Shown: positions 31,860 through 32,163 of the stretch, piece after piece
Layout of the letters: each line of letters starts with the position of its first letter
How positions within the stretch are numbered: the first letter of the stretch is position 1
Source of the DNA: Lutibacter sp.
GTDB taxonomy: Bacteria > Bacteroidota > Bacteroidia > Flavobacteriales > Flavobacteriaceae
DNA: 32,163 nucleotides
Assembly: GCF_021647475.1 (NCBI RefSeq)
Contig: NZ_JAKIUR010000036.1
Location: 1-32,163 of the forward strand
Direction of reading: 5' to 3'
Translations under genes and position numbers: made by a program
The notes under the pieces: generated by a model
Told to the model about the DNA's origin: nothing
What the model saw: the letters and a program-made list of their open reading frames with translations, nothing else
Databases searched by the model: none

Positions 31860-32005
31860 GTGCAGTGTAGTAATTCGTTTCTATTAATGAGATTACTTCG
31901 TCGTTATCACTTCTCGTAATGACGTTTTACTTTGTTCTTTACGAAGTTTTGAAAAAAAACTGTGGCAATCCGTTTCTATTAATGACTGACCTTACGCAAA
32001 ACATT
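31860..32005. repeat. Dispersed repeat element with 15-bp direct repeats
   Basis: CGTTTCTATTAATGA occurs at 31876-31890 and again at 31971-31985. The minus strand reads CGTCATTACGAGAAG... CGACGAAGTAATCTC in the first half and GATTGCCACAGT in the second. This is the style of the widespread 'CGTCATTGCGAG... GCAATCTC... GATTGCCACA' repeats that I recall from flavobacterial spacers. It is non-coding. With the 31744 element it makes a block of about 270 bp of repeats between aroQ and the ORF at the right edge. Confidence 0.6.
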
Positions 32006-32010
32006 CACGA

Positions 32011-32157
32011 TTACGCCACATTTTGATATTTATTTGTTGATAACTCATTAATTTGTTTCATTGCGTTTTTTAGAGCGTTATAATAAATTCTATCTTTCAA
32101 AGCAAAGGCATTAGATTTTGTTCTAATTTTCAGTATTTCAACTTTAGAGTATGCCAT
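32011..32157 (-). CDS. Short ORF of unknown function at the right edge (may continue outside)
   Basis: From ATG at 32155-32157 to TAA at 32011-32013 the minus strand encodes 48 residues: MAYSKVEILKIRTKSNAF, then ALKDRIYYNALKNAMKQI and NELSTNKYQNVA. The frame stays open to the window edge (Ser-Ile before the Met), so this may be the end of a longer protein. The composition is lysine-rich and helical, like native protein rather than random frame. I do not recognise it. It abuts the repeat block on its 3' side. Confidence 0.35.
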   Translation of the reverse strand: MAYSKVEILKIRTKSNAFALKDRIYYNALKNAMKQINELSTNKYQNVA

Positions 32158-32163
32158 AATAGA

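Overview
This window is a stretch of chromosome from a member of the Bacteroidota, most likely the Flavobacteriaceae. The DNA is very AT-rich. Several genes and the tRNA are preceded by the Bacteroidota-type -7 promoter element TAnnTTTG. Gene content fits the family: a TonB-dependent receptor with an N-terminal carboxypeptidase-regulatory-like domain, bacillithiol deacetylase BshB1, ribonuclease Y, DUF2147 and DUF2520 proteins, KdsC-like phosphatase and pyruvate phosphate dikinase. Nothing shows a plasmid, prophage, CRISPR array or large recent island; most of the window reads as core genome, and its oddities lie between genes.

Layout, left to right. 1-69 holds the start of a probable IS630-type transposase, cut by the window edge, followed by a gene-poor 317-bp stretch. 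387-2703 holds a small outer-membrane barrel protein, a GltP-type acidic amino acid or dicarboxylate symporter, and a convergent DCC-family protein whose GTG start appears leaderless. 2803-7365 is an ABC export operon with one MacB/LolD-type ATPase, two different FtsX/MacB-type permeases split by a palindromic repeat, and a HlyD-type adaptor. 7547-7927 is an unrecognised helical protein. 7963-11047 holds 3-hydroxyacyl-CoA dehydrogenase with a Gfo/Idh oxidoreductase (minus), pcm (plus) and a DUF2147 protein (minus). 11089-15357 holds a DUF2520/KdsC-like pair and pyruvate phosphate dikinase (minus), separated by a cloverleaf-like palindromic element. 15568-18462 holds a secreted LRR protein (minus), bshB1, tRNA-His and a stomatin-like protein (plus). 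18478-23413 holds uvrA (minus), an ECF sigma factor followed by a 45-residue gene (plus), endonuclease III (minus) and a Bcp-type peroxiredoxin (plus). 23414-27585 is an M23 peptidase/TonB-receptor operon (minus). 27746-30112 is a coiled-coil protein, zapA, a structured RNA that I read as the flavobacterial 6S RNA, and rny. 30384-31738 is the divergent pair xerD/aroQ. From 31739 to the right edge there are two structured repeats and a short unrecognised ORF.

Themes. Envelope export and stress protection are well represented (ABC exporter, bacillithiol synthesis, peroxiredoxin, UvrA, Nth, Pcm). The zapA-6S RNA-rny block joins cell division, RNA polymerase control and RNA decay. At least five intergenic spaces carry palindromic or multi-hairpin repeats of at least three structural classes. 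The best candidates for under-described biology are the 6S-like RNA running into rny, the cloverleaf element at 12480-12597, the multi-hairpin element beside aroQ, and the 45-residue protein after the sigma factor.
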